Below, piece by piece: positions 8,804 to 17,008 of a stretch of DNA of 42,230 nucleotides. Under the pieces are notes generated by a model. That model was given only the letters and a program-made list of their open reading frames with translations. It did not search any database and was not told the origin of the DNA. Source of the stretch: Thermodesulfobacteriota bacterium (GTDB lineage: Bacteria > Desulfobacterota > DSM-4660 > Desulfatiglandales > Desulfatiglandaceae). A program made the position numbers and the translations under genes. Where the stretch lies: NCBI GenBank assembly GCA_030837545.1, contig JAUPKI010000024.1:1-42230 (forward strand), read 5' to 3'. The first letter of the stretch is position 1, and every line of letters begins with the position of its first letter.

Positions 8804-10114
8804 TTAATTGTCCGGCCGGTAGGTCTCAGGATCAAAGTAGGTCAAGGCCTCGCCCACGGTAAAGAGAGAGCCGCAGACCAGGATCAGGTCCTCGGGATTG
8901 GCTATTTTCCTGGCCCTGGTCAGGGCATCGGTCAGCAGGAGGACCGTTTCTCCGGGTCTTCCAAGGGGGGCGGCCTCTTTCATCAGGATCTCAGGATTCG
9001 CGGCCCGGTAATAGAGGGGCCGTGTGCAGATCAGATAATCGGCCAAGGGAACAATGATCCGCATCATCTCGCTAATGGCCTTGTCTGCCATCACCCCGAT
9101 CACCAGGATCAGACGCCGGTATCGGAACCCTGCCCTGATGGAGCGGGCCAGCACCCTCAATGCGCCGGGGTTGTGGGCCCCATCCAACAAAATGGTCGGG
9201 GTCGTCCCCACAATCTGCATCCGCCCTGTCCACACCGTGTTCTCTAAACCTTTTCGAATCGTCTCTTCAGAGACGCGGATCCCCTTTTCCCCCAGCCTTT
9301 CAATGATCCCCAATGCGAGGGCTGCATTCCGTCCCTGAAGCATGCCCGCCAGGCCCAGACGAAGCCCCCGTAGACTGAGTCCCAGCCCCCTGTAGTGAAG
9401 ACCGGCCGAGGTGGTACGATATCGGATATCCTTGCCGACCCGCCACAGGGGGGCGCCCCTTTCCGCAGCAATGGCTTCCAACGTCCTGACCACAGGGGGC
9501 TGGGCCGCAGCCGTGACCACATCCACGCCTTTCTTGATAATCCCCCCCTTTTCTTTAGCGATATCCACCAGGTGGTTTCCGAGAAACGCCTGATGCTCCA
9601 GGGAGATGTTGGTAATCCCGCAAACCAAGGGCGCAATCACATTGGTGGCATCGAGACGCCCTCCCATGCCCACCTCCATAATGGCCAGGTCGGTCTTTTC
9701 CCGTTCAAAATAGATGAGGGCCATGGCCGTAGTCGCCTCGAAAAAGGTCGGAGGCGCCTCGGGAACAAAGACCCTGCGCAGTTCATCAATGAGGCCCGCG
9801 GCCGTATCCCGAGGGATTTCGTCTCCGTTTATCCTGAATCGTTCGGTGAACCGGACCAGATGGGGCGAGGAATAAAACCCCACCCTCAGGCCCGCCTCTT
9901 TCAGGATGCTGCCGATAAAGGCGGCCACCGAGCCCTTGCCGTTGGTCCCGGCGATATGCACATATCTTCGACCCTTATGAGGGTTTCCAAATGCATCGAG
10001 CAGGTTCTCGGTCTTTGAGAGCCCAAATTTGATCCCGTATTTCTGTAGGCTGTAAAGATAGCCGAGTGCGGCCTGATATGTTGTCTTCTGGGTTTCCATG
10101 GCTCCACTTGTCAT
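8804..10114 (-). CDS. folC: Bifunctional folylpolyglutamate synthase / dihydrofolate synthase
   Basis: 436 residues, Mur ligase superfamily. It adds glutamate to dihydropteroate and then to folates in the cytoplasm. The P-loop is HIAGTNGKGSV (about residues 54-63), the family's signature ATP site; LAIMEVGMGGRLDATN is the second folC signature; GAHNPGA begins the C-terminal glutamate-ligase domain. It starts with ATG at 10114, but no good ribosome-binding site precedes it, and ATG at 10099 (METQKT) is an equally reasonable start. Repeats flank it on both sides, so it is probably its own unit. Confidence 0.93.
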   Translation of the reverse strand: MTSGAMETQKTTYQAALGYLYSLQKYGIKFGLSKTENLLDAFGNPHKGRRYVHIAGTNGKGSVAAFIGSILKEAGLRVGFYSSPHLVRFTERFRINGDEIPRDTAAGLIDELRRVFVPEAPPTFFEATTAMALIYFEREKTDLAIMEVGMGGRLDATNVIAPLVCGITNISLEHQAFLGNHLVDIAKEKGGIIKKGVDVVTAAAQPPVVRTLEAIAAERGAPLWRVGKDIRYRTTSAGLHYRGLGLSLRGLRLGLAGMLQGRNAALALGIIERLGEKGIRVSEETIRKGLENTVWTGRMQIVGTTPTILLDGAHNPGALRVLARSIRAGFRYRRLILVIGVMADKAISEMMRIIVPLADYLICTRPLYYRAANPEILMKEAAPLGRPGETVLLLTDALTRARKIANPEDLILVCGSLFTVGEALTYFDPETYRPDN

Positions 10115-10213
10115 TCGATGGTCATTCGCTGGGTTGCGATAAATCTGTCATGTCTGGTCATGAGGTAGTCATGTTTGGTCATAAAATTGTTTTCTGTTCA
10201 AGAACTCAATGGC

Positions 10214-10242
10214 CAATCCCTAAATTCCTCAATCCCTAAATT
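10214..10242. repeat. Intergenic CCTAAATTCCTGAAT-type repeat, copy 2
   Basis: AATCCCTAAATTCCTCAATCC and following bases; the core differs at about two of 22 positions from the inverted copy at 14640-14661. It runs into a 15-base tandem repeat. Confidence 0.6.
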
Positions 10243-10279
10243 ATTTTGTCCTAAATTATTTTGCCATAAATCTTTTTGC
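10235..10279. repeat. Three tandem 15-base units
   Basis: CCTAAATTATTTTGT, CCTAAATTATTTTGC, CATAAATCTTTTTGC lie head to tail at 10235-10249, 10250-10264 and 10265-10279, ending three bases before the stop side of the helicase gene. The first two differ by one base. Confidence 0.85.
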
Positions 10280-10282
10280 AGA

Positions 10283-12436
10283 TCAGACCTTTTCCAGGGT
10301 TGTGTATTCGAGATGGAGGAGTTTGCGGCCCGCCTTCTTGAAAAATACCTCCACCTTGTTGTCGGCCACGAATCTGGAGACAACGCCCGTGCCGAACGCA
10401 GGGTGACGCACCTTTTGGCCCTGAGAAAACGGCGATGACCTGTCCGCTGCCTTGAAACGATCCACGTCGCCTCTTTTCACGTCGCCCCCGCGGTCCCGGT
10501 CCGTCGGAGTGGACCCGCATTCGTGGGAAAACAGGTCGGTCGGAAGGGCCGCAATAAAAGAGGACAGACCATTCCCGGCCCTTTGATACGAAGACCATAT
10601 AGGAGGCGATTCCTCCCCCGGGTAGGAGATGATCAACTGGTCTTTGGCCCGCGTGGCCGCCACATACATGAGACGCCGCTCTTCTTCCAGGTTCAGGGGG
10701 TTGCTGTAGGACATGGAAGAGGGGAATCGCCCTTCCATGACCCAGATAATAAAGACCACCGGCCACTCAAGCCCCTTGGCGGAATGGACCGTGGACAGGG
10801 TAAGGGTCTTTCTCCTTTGACCAGGTTCCACGTCTGCTGTACTGCTCGGAGGCTCCAGGACCAGATCGTCAAGGAAGCTACCCATCTTTTTATACCGATC
10901 AGCCATGGGGAGTAGCTGCTCCAGTTCCTTTTCGCGCCTCGGATAGTCATCGAACTTCTCCTTTAGGATCGGTAGGTAATAGGCCATGACCCGCTCAACG
11001 GCCTTTCGCGGGGTGGTCTCTCGGGCCGTTAAGTGGCTCAGGAGTTCCCCCAAGGCCTTGAGGCCTCCCTCTCGCTTCCCTGTCCCGGGCCACGCGGCAA
11101 CCCGATCCGGAGATATGTCTTCTTTCTTCATCCACTCAATAATGGTCTGACTCTTACCCAGACCCACGTTTTTGACCAGTCTCAGGATCCGAATCCAGCT
11201 TATGGCCTCATCCCGGTTTACCAGGACCCGCATGTGTGCCAGAAAGTCCTTGATGTGGGCGGACTCAAGAAACTTGAACCCTCCATACTTCACATAGGGG
11301 ATATGCTGCCGGGTCAATTCAGCCTCCAGTTCAAAGGAATGGTATGCGGCCCGGAACAGGACTGCAACGTCATCAAGAGACCGGCCTTTAGCCACCTGTT
11401 CCTTGATATACCGGCAGATGAGCAGGGCCTGGCCATGTTCGGTCTTTGTGTTGACGACCATCGGCTTATCCCCTCCGCTGCGGCTCGTGAAGAGACATTT
11501 TGTGTAGCGCTCATTCGCCTGCCCCATCAGGGCGTTGGTCAGGGCCAGAATCGGCTGGGTGGAACGGTAATTCTGCTCCAGTTTGATGATTTTTGTCTTC
11601 TGAAAGAGCGAGGGAAAATCGAGCATGTTCCGGTAATTAGCCCCCCTGAAGGAGTATATGGACTGGGAATCGTCGCCGACCACCATGATATTCTGGCGCT
11701 CATGGGCCAACCATTTGACGATCTCCGCCTGGATTCCGTTGGTGTCCTGGTATTCGTCCACCATAATATGGCCGTACTGGCGACTCAGTTCAGCGCGGAT
11801 CTCCCTGTTTTCCCGCAGAAGCCTCTGAAAGGAGATGATCAGATCGTCATAATCCATGAGCTGATGGGTTCTCTTGTATGCTGCGTAGAGACTTCCCAGA
11901 TGTTCTATCTGGGGCGCCACCTCAACAAACTGCCCATATTCCTCCAATATGACCGCTTCGACAGGCGTCTGAAGATTAGCTGCCTTGCTCAGCATATTTG
12001 CCAGGGTTCCCCGTTTTGGAAACCGTTGGGCCGCCTTCTGCATCTGAATGGCAGGGATGAGGGAGTGGATAACCTCCTCCATGTCAGATCTGTCCAGGAT
12101 GGTAAACGAGTTGTCGTATCCCACGGCCTCGGCATGGCGACGGAGAACCTTCAGAGCAAGGGAGTGGAAGGTGCCCCCGGAAACGAAACGACACCTGGCG
12201 TCGGAGAGACGGGCCGCCCGGTCCAGCATCTCCTGGGCCGCTTTACGGGTAAAAGTTAGGAGCAGGATGGATTCAGGAGGCGAGCCGGACTCCACCAGCC
12301 GGGCCACTCGATACACCAGGGTCCGGGTCTTGCCGCTCCCGGCGCCGGCGATGACGAGTATAGGGCCGTCAGCAGCCATCACAGCCTCCAACTGGGCCGG
12401 ATTCAGCATGGTTTCGTAGTCAATGCGGTTTGCCAA
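10283..12436 (-). CDS. UvrD/PcrA-type superfamily 1 DNA helicase
   Basis: 717 residues. It unwinds DNA 3'-5' in repair, replication restart or removal of recombinase filaments. All main SF1 motifs are visible: Q-motif LNPAQLEAV (11-19), Walker A GAGSGKT (31-37), motif II VDEYQDT, motif III VVGDDSQSIYSFRGA, motif IV-V region LSTVHSAKGLEWPVVFI, and motif VI EERRLMYVAATRAKDQ. The C-terminal 50 residues (QKVRHPAFGTGVV ... VEVFFKKAGRK) form the Tudor-like tail found in PcrA and UvrD. Translation appears to start at TTG 12436 with AAAAGGA 10 bases upstream; the next ATG (codon 10) has no ribosome site and would cut into the Q-motif region. The long plus-strand frames opposite it are shadows. Confidence 0.93.
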   Translation of the reverse strand: MANRIDYETMLNPAQLEAVMAADGPILVIAGAGSGKTRTLVYRVARLVESGSPPESILLLTFTRKAAQEMLDRAARLSDARCRFVSGGTFHSLALKVLRRHAEAVGYDNSFTILDRSDMEEVIHSLIPAIQMQKAAQRFPKRGTLANMLSKAANLQTPVEAVILEEYGQFVEVAPQIEHLGSLYAAYKRTHQLMDYDDLIISFQRLLRENREIRAELSRQYGHIMVDEYQDTNGIQAEIVKWLAHERQNIMVVGDDSQSIYSFRGANYRNMLDFPSLFQKTKIIKLEQNYRSTQPILALTNALMGQANERYTKCLFTSRSGGDKPMVVNTKTEHGQALLICRYIKEQVAKGRSLDDVAVLFRAAYHSFELEAELTRQHIPYVKYGGFKFLESAHIKDFLAHMRVLVNRDEAISWIRILRLVKNVGLGKSQTIIEWMKKEDISPDRVAAWPGTGKREGGLKALGELLSHLTARETTPRKAVERVMAYYLPILKEKFDDYPRREKELEQLLPMADRYKKMGSFLDDLVLEPPSSTADVEPGQRRKTLTLSTVHSAKGLEWPVVFIIWVMEGRFPSSMSYSNPLNLEEERRLMYVAATRAKDQLIISYPGEESPPIWSSYQRAGNGLSSFIAALPTDLFSHECGSTPTDRDRGGDVKRGDVDRFKAADRSSPFSQGQKVRHPAFGTGVVSRFVADNKVEVFFKKAGRKLLHLEYTTLEKV

Positions 12437-12562
12437 GGGTGTAAGGTCCTTTTCGCTTCAGGCTATCCGTTTACCACCAGATAGAGCATATATCCGCCGT
12501 ATCACAGCAATAGAAGAAGACCCCCCCTTTCGCGTGAGGGTTAAGCTCCTTCTCATCATGAT

Positions 12563-12676
12563 TCAGGGCAGAATGCCGAGACTGCGCGACAGGCCTGAAG
12601 ATCCCTTGACAAGCCATTCTGCGCCATAATAGAGCATGGCCAATCCGATGAGGAAAAAGAGGATGAGGGGGGAAAT
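12563..12676 (-). pseudogene. N-terminal scrap of a CaCA-family sodium/calcium antiporter
   Basis: Thirty-seven codons read LILFFLIGLAMLYYGAEWLV and on to GSSGLSRSLGI, the first transmembrane helix and start of the alpha-1 region of YrbG-type antiporters. The frame then stops (ILP, stop at 12563), where an intact gene would run on for about 300 residues. A ribosome-binding-like AAAGGAA lies 8 bases before an ATT (12674-12676) that aligns with the expected start, so the start codon may also be mutated. The rest of the gene is not found between here and the helicase gene. Recognition is by eye. Confidence 0.6.
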
Positions 12677-12763
12677 GGTATATTTCCTTTCTTCAAAAAT
12701 AGGGTTAGCACAAGACGCGCCCGTATCCCGAAATATCCGGACCGGAGGTGGGTCTTGGATCAA

Positions 12764-13188
12764 GGATTACATAGCCTGTATTCCGGATTTAATCAAGAGG
12801 AAAGGCCCAGAGCAAAACCAACGGGAGATCCTTTTCAGGGACGGTCCGGTAAAAAACCCTTTTACACATTGAACACTCTGCTGACAATTGGCCGTGTTTC
12901 CCGGATGCTTGCGGCGGAATTTCCTGTTTGATAAAATCGATAAAAGCTAATAAAAAGAAAGGGTTTTGCGAAGAGGGCTTCTCCGGAGATGGTTGGCACG
13001 CATCTTGTTGGTGATGAAACGGGCATGTTTTGCCCTGCTGGAAGCCAAGCACATTTCCATCCCTTGTGCAAAATGGCCCTATGGCTTAATCCCCCAAGGC
13101 CTTATCTCAGGCGATTAAAATTTTAGAGTTTCAATACGATAATTCAGTTTTTTGAATAGGTTAAAATAGCAACTGAAAGGAGTTTGAT
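12764..13188. other. Long intergenic region upstream of the porin gene
   Basis: About 425 bases with no credible gene. It holds a perfect 10-base palindrome TCTCCGGAGA (12980-12989), a possible sigma-54 promoter just after it, and a hairpin GGGCA-N5-TGCCC (13021-13035). The last 100 bases are AT-rich. This is a likely control region for the porin. Confidence 0.5.
12994..13009 (+). promoter_or_regulatory. Possible sigma-54 (-24/-12) promoter
   Basis: TGGCACG-CATC-TTGTT matches the consensus TGGCACG-N4-TTGCW except for T in place of C in the -12 element; the GG to GT spacing is the required 10 bases. It points toward the porin start 180 bases away, with a palindrome immediately upstream. Confidence 0.35.
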
Positions 13189-14589
13189 ATGAAAAACCGG
13201 TTCAAGGCAGTGGGTGCAATGGCATTGACGGGACTGCTGATCTTCTGGGGTCAGCCCCGCGCGTTCTGCGGGACCGGGACCACGGAAGATATGATGAAAC
13301 GGCTCGAAAATCTGAGTGCGATCATCCAGGAGCAGCAGAAGGAGATTGAACGGCTGAAGGAGGAACTGATCCATCAACGGAAATCCATTCAACAGGGACA
13401 GGCGACGCAGAAAGAGGAGATCCAGAAGGCGGTCAAGGCTGAAACGGAACAGGCCGAGAAATCGTGGCGCGAATGGGTCCCCGAATGGGTGCAGAAAATC
13501 AAGATCTCCGGGGACCTGAGGCTTCGGTACGAGAGGCTCTGGGACCGGGGGATGTTGAACCCGGACGGGACCCCGGCGAAACAGGACCCCCGGGACCGGG
13601 GCAGGGTCCGGGTAAGGCTCTACGTGGACGCTCCCGTCACCGACGAGATCGACACCCACCTCATGCTCAGCACCAACATGTCCACCCACCAGGAGGCCAC
13701 CACGAGCAATGCAGACTTTGGGGGGGATTTCAACGACAAGGGAATTTATCTTGCCAGGGCCTATGCCGAATACCGGCCCAACTGGCTCAAGGGGCTGGGG
13801 CTCGGGGCCGGCAAATTCAAAAAGAACTTTTGCAACACCGACATCACGTGGGATCCGGACGTGAATCCTGAAGGCGCTTATGAATATTACAGATATTCGG
13901 GATCAAAGGTCTTTCAGCCCTTTATCTACCTGAGCCAGATGGTGGTCAATGAAAACAACCGAACGCCCGACGCCATGCTTTACCTCACCCAGGCAGGTTT
14001 TGACTGGAAAATCGGTCCGGTCAAGTGGATGCTGGCAGGGAGTTATTACAGTTGGAGCAATCTGGCCGGCTCCAAGTGGATGGGCACGGGCGACTACAAC
14101 TCGGGGGGCGGCAATACATTCATCACGGACAGCGCCGGCAATATCCGGTACAAATACGATTACAAGCTCTGCGAGGCCATCTCGACCATCAAATTCGATC
14201 TGGGACCTTTCCCCGTAGACCTGGATCTTGACTATGTCCGCAATACGGCCGAAGGCGTTCCCAGCGATGAGGATTCGGCCTACTATGCCTCGGCCAAGAT
14301 CGGCAGGGACAAAGATAAAGGCGATTATTCGCTCTTTTACAAATACGCCTACATCGAGCAGAACGCGCTTGTCGGGGCCATAAACGATCAAGATTTCTAC
14401 GGCGCCAACCGAAAAGGACACAAGATTGCGCTTCACTATTGGCCTTTCAGAAACACGCTGGTGAGGGCGGTCTTTTTCTATACAGACCCGGTCTCCACAT
14501 GGAAAAAGGATGGAAATCCCCTCTGGAACGTGGATCGGTACAAGATGCATGAGGACAGACTGCAGATGGATTTCATCTTCAAATTTTAA
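13189..14589 (+). CDS. Putative outer-membrane porin with N-terminal coiled coil
   Basis: 466 residues; forms a beta-barrel channel in the outer membrane. The signal peptide runs from MKNRFKAVGAMALTGLLIF to about residue 26. Residues 30-90 are a charged coiled coil (KRLENLSAIIQEQQKEIERL and on), an anchor or spacer seen in putative porins of this type. From about residue 100 alternating aromatic and polar strands follow, for example KISGDLRLRYERLW, and the last residue is Phe (MDFIFKF), the outer-membrane insertion signal. ATG at 13189 has AAAGGAG 7 bases upstream. Substrate is unknown. It is monocistronic, closed by a hairpin at 14615. Confidence 0.88.
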   Translation: MKNRFKAVGAMALTGLLIFWGQPRAFCGTGTTEDMMKRLENLSAIIQEQQKEIERLKEELIHQRKSIQQGQATQKEEIQKAVKAETEQAEKSWREWVPEWVQKIKISGDLRLRYERLWDRGMLNPDGTPAKQDPRDRGRVRVRLYVDAPVTDEIDTHLMLSTNMSTHQEATTSNADFGGDFNDKGIYLARAYAEYRPNWLKGLGLGAGKFKKNFCNTDITWDPDVNPEGAYEYYRYSGSKVFQPFIYLSQMVVNENNRTPDAMLYLTQAGFDWKIGPVKWMLAGSYYSWSNLAGSKWMGTGDYNSGGGNTFITDSAGNIRYKYDYKLCEAISTIKFDLGPFPVDLDLDYVRNTAEGVPSDEDSAYYASAKIGRDKDKGDYSLFYKYAYIEQNALVGAINDQDFYGANRKGHKIALHYWPFRNTLVRAVFFYTDPVSTWKKDGNPLWNVDRYKMHEDRLQMDFIFKF

Positions 14590-14614
14590 TCCGCAGATGA
14601 CGCAGATTTGATCC

Positions 14615-14640
14615 CCATGTAAAAAGTCTTTTTTACATGG
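14615..14640 (+). terminator. Hairpin after the porin gene
   Basis: A perfect 11-bp inverted repeat CCATGTAAAAA (14615-14625) and TTTTTACATGG (14630-14640), loop GTCT, 26 bases after the porin stop. There is no T-run after the stem, so it may be a terminator or a processing/stability hairpin. Confidence 0.6.
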
Positions 14641-14661
14641 ATTTAGGGATTCAGGAATTTA
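14640..14661. repeat. Intergenic CCTAAATTCCTGAAT-type repeat, copy 3 (inverted)
   Basis: GATTTAGGGATTCAGGAATT and onward is the reverse complement of the unit at 10221-10242 with about two differences. It adjoins the hairpin after the porin gene. Confidence 0.6.
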
Positions 14662-14685
14662 CGAATTGCAAATCATTGTAACTTG

Positions 14686-15510
14686 TCACTGCACCAGAAG
14701 GATAAGGAAGGGGACCACAACGGCAAGGCTGACGACGACCAGAAAGGCGACCGGGAGCAGAAAGGCGACGATGATTTTAAGGTAGGAGACGCCATGGATC
14801 TCACGCAGGCCGATAACCCAAACCACGAGCCGCCAGAAACCGCCGATCCAGCTCCCGATGACGGGTATCAGTTCCCACGCCTGGGCCGCCTGGGAATAGG
14901 CCACGACCCTGAAGGTGGCCTCGAACCCGTTCTTCCCCCCTCTCACGATCAGGAGCAACAGATGAAAGACAGCGCTGTAGATGAACATACTGAGCGTGAC
15001 GCTGATCGGGATTACGACCACCAGAATCAAAAAGATCAGCCCGGCGCCCAACTGTCCCAACACGGAACTCCCAAAGGGAAAAAGACCCGTTGAAACCAGT
15101 ATCACCGGCCAAAAAAGACCCAACATGTTGCCCACAGCGCCCACCAGGAGACCAAAGGCCAGTGGTTCTCCCATGCCCCCATTGAAAGTCAGTCTTCGGA
15201 AGAAGGCTGCAGGAGAAAAGAGCACCTCTTTGAAGGTACGCCAGGTCCCCCAGACAAACCCATTTTCGGAACGTCTTTCCCACGGGGCGCCGCTCCGCTC
15301 TGACCCCATTTCCAATTTCCGATCGATTCCATGAGGGCTCTCCTTTTGACTCATCTCTTCGTCGCAGGAAGCGGTTCCTCTGCCTGGCAGGGAGATCTCG
15401 AACCTCCGCCTGCAGCGGGGGCAGATCGCCCATTTTGCCCGCTCAGGTATCATCTTTTCCGACGTCTTCTTTGAAAAACCACAGAAGGGGCATACTAATT
15501 CCACGGCCAT
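14686..15510 (-). CDS. Zinc-ribbon Yip1-domain membrane protein
   Basis: 274 residues. It opens with a zinc ribbon: CPFCGF at residues 7-12 and CPRCRRRF near 31-38. A polar linker (to about 85) is followed by a Yip1-type domain: WRTFKEVLFSPAAFFRRL, then five hydrophobic segments (LAFGLLVGAVGNMLGLF, LGAGLIFLILVVVIPISV, and so on to the C-terminus). Role in bacteria is not defined; these are inner-membrane proteins. The ATG at 15510 has a strong AAGGAGG 7 bases upstream that lies inside the end of the upstream gene; the two genes overlap by 16 bases and are surely co-translated. Confidence 0.85.
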   Translation of the reverse strand: MAVELVCPFCGFSKKTSEKMIPERAKWAICPRCRRRFEISLPGRGTASCDEEMSQKESPHGIDRKLEMGSERSGAPWERRSENGFVWGTWRTFKEVLFSPAAFFRRLTFNGGMGEPLAFGLLVGAVGNMLGLFWPVILVSTGLFPFGSSVLGQLGAGLIFLILVVVIPISVTLSMFIYSAVFHLLLLIVRGGKNGFEATFRVVAYSQAAQAWELIPVIGSWIGGFWRLVVWVIGLREIHGVSYLKIIVAFLLPVAFLVVVSLAVVVPFLILLVQ

Positions 15511-15779
15511 GTCTTGCCTCCTTGCCGCGCATTCTTGAGCCGGCTCATTTCCTTCTTTTCAGACCACCGTCTGAGTCTTCCGACAATCCCACGGGCGGAA
15601 GACCGCTCCAGTGCCTGGCTCCTGAGTTCAAATCCCTCCTCGGTCTGCAGGGCTGCCTGCAGGCATTCCTTCCTTTGGGGGCAATCGAAACAGGCCGGAA
15701 CGATTTCCCTCAGACCCTCCTTTCCCAGGGGAAACACCTTATCCAAAATACCAAAACAATCCTTGTGTGACTGCGTCAT
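15495..15779 (-). CDS. Small Cys-containing protein, unknown
   Basis: 94 residues from MTQSHKDCFG. A cluster CFDCPQRKEC near residues 30-39 (CX2CX5C, with another Cys at 8) suggests metal or Fe-S binding; the C-terminal third is basic (ERSSARGIVGRLRRW). A longer frame reaches 15866 but its first 29 codons run through the repeat-rich intergenic region and look non-coding. It overlaps the Yip1 gene by 16 bases, so the two likely work together. No clear ribosome-binding site. Function not recognised. Confidence 0.65.
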   Translation of the reverse strand: MTQSHKDCFGILDKVFPLGKEGLREIVPACFDCPQRKECLQAALQTEEGFELRSQALERSSARGIVGRLRRWSEKKEMSRLKNARQGGKTWPWN

Positions 15780-16223
15780 GATGGACCGTTCGTCATTGAA
15801 GTGACTAAAATGCCTAAAGTTTAAAGTCCTAAAGTTAAGGTAAGCGTTCACAGGTTCCGGGTTCAACGTTCAGGGTTAATGGGATTAAGGGACCAAGAAT
15901 GCAACCTTAAATCCCGCTGCAGCGGGAAACCTTTGAAACCGTGAACGGTTACAAGTTAAGGAACTGCGTAGGAGAGACGGCGCCAATGCATTTGACGTTG
16001 GACGAGTCCTGGAAACGCCAGGATCCTCACGCATATCGGTTCCGCACTATACACCATTGCCTCAATCGAATAAAGTACGTTCTGGAAAAATCCACCCTGA
16101 CCCCTTCCCGAGGCCCCCGCCAGACCCTATGCAATCGCCCTATCCTCCCCCAATTCCGCTATAAATCACCAAAACCCTGAACCTCTAAACCCTGAACCCT
16201 TGAACCTTCCTGGTGCAAACCCG
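15780..16223. repeat. Repeat-rich intergenic region
   Basis: Divergent spacer of about 440 bases up to the promoter of the next gene. It holds GAACCCTGAACC-like units (15848-15876 and 16175-16210), and a perfect palindrome CCCGCTGCAGCGGG (15913-15926), close to CCCGCTGGCAGCGGG at 37662-37676. A 79-codon open frame at 15941-16180 shows no protein-like pattern or ribosome site and is not called. Confidence 0.5.
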
Positions 16224-16253
16224 TTGACACGCAACCTTTGGATACCGTATAAT
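16224..16253 (+). promoter_or_regulatory. Consensus sigma-70 promoter
   Basis: TTGACA (16224-16229), 18-base spacer, TATAAT (16248-16253): both hexamers are perfect. Transcription should begin near 16260-16262, at the ATG of the next gene itself. Confidence 0.85.
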
Positions 16254-16261
16254 CTATCGCC

Positions 16262-16864
16262 ATGCAGCGGGACAATCGAGTCTATCTTATACGGCATGGT
16301 CAGGTGACAGGGTATGAGCGCTTCCCTGTATACGGCCACACCGATGTGGATCTGACCGACGTGGGGATTCTCCAGATGGAGCAGATGGCCGAACGCCTCC
16401 GCCTCACAGAACTAAAGGCCATTTTTTCAAGCGACCTGATCCGATCTGCAACCAGTGCACGTCTGATCGCCCGCCATCACGATGTGCCGATCTATTTTCT
16501 GCCCGAACTGCGGGAGATGAAATTCGGCGACTGGGAAGGTCTGACCCTGACAGACATCCGAACGCGTTTTCCAGAGGAACTCCAAAAAAGGGAGGATGAC
16601 CTGGTGAACTACAGGGCCCCAGGGAACGGGGAATCCATCGCCGATCTGGCCGCGAGAGTCGAAGCGGTTTTTGATCGCATCCGCGCCGAACAGCAGGCAA
16701 ACGACATCGTCATTGCAGCCCACGGCGCCGTCAACCGGGTGATTCTCTGCAAGGCCTTGGGCCTGGACCTCGCCCGAATGTTCAATATTCACCAGGCATA
16801 TGGCTGCCTTAATATCATTGACTATTTTCCTGACGCCACCCTGGTGCGGCTGATCAACGGTTGA
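16262..16864 (+). CDS. Histidine phosphatase (phosphoglycerate mutase-like, CobC type)
   Basis: 200 residues. The catalytic motif LIRHGQ (RHG at 11-13, phospho-His H12) opens the protein; the second catalytic His is in IAAHGAVNR (about 154), and Glu in LREMKFGDWEG is in the position of the acid residue. The length and FGDWEGLT fit alpha-ribazole phosphatase and small phosphoglycerate-mutase relatives; the exact phosphate ester is unknown. The first ATG lies 8 bases after the -10 box of a perfect promoter, so the message is probably leaderless; no Shine-Dalgarno sequence and no later Met before RHG is present. It is separated from the next gene by 144 bases. Confidence 0.88.
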   Translation: MQRDNRVYLIRHGQVTGYERFPVYGHTDVDLTDVGILQMEQMAERLRLTELKAIFSSDLIRSATSARLIARHHDVPIYFLPELREMKFGDWEGLTLTDIRTRFPEELQKREDDLVNYRAPGNGESIADLAARVEAVFDRIRAEQQANDIVIAAHGAVNRVILCKALGLDLARMFNIHQAYGCLNIIDYFPDATLVRLING

Positions 16865-17008
16865 CAAAGGCCGATCCCCCAAACCCTCTGGAAAGAAGAC
16901 GACCTGATCGCTGTGTGAGCAGGTCAGCGCCCGGCGCCGACAGGTTCTTCCGGTCCCGCAGGAAAAGGCCCTGGGCCCCATATTAGCAACAAAACAACAG
17001 GTGCGCGA

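Noticed and set aside
11033-12259. 408-codon plus-strand frame opposite the helicase
   Set aside because: Complement of a clear SF1 helicase with all motifs; the translated sequence has no fold-like pattern.
15941-16180. 79-codon frame in the intergenic region before the phosphatase
   Set aside because: Runs through repeats and lacks a ribosome site or any known pattern.
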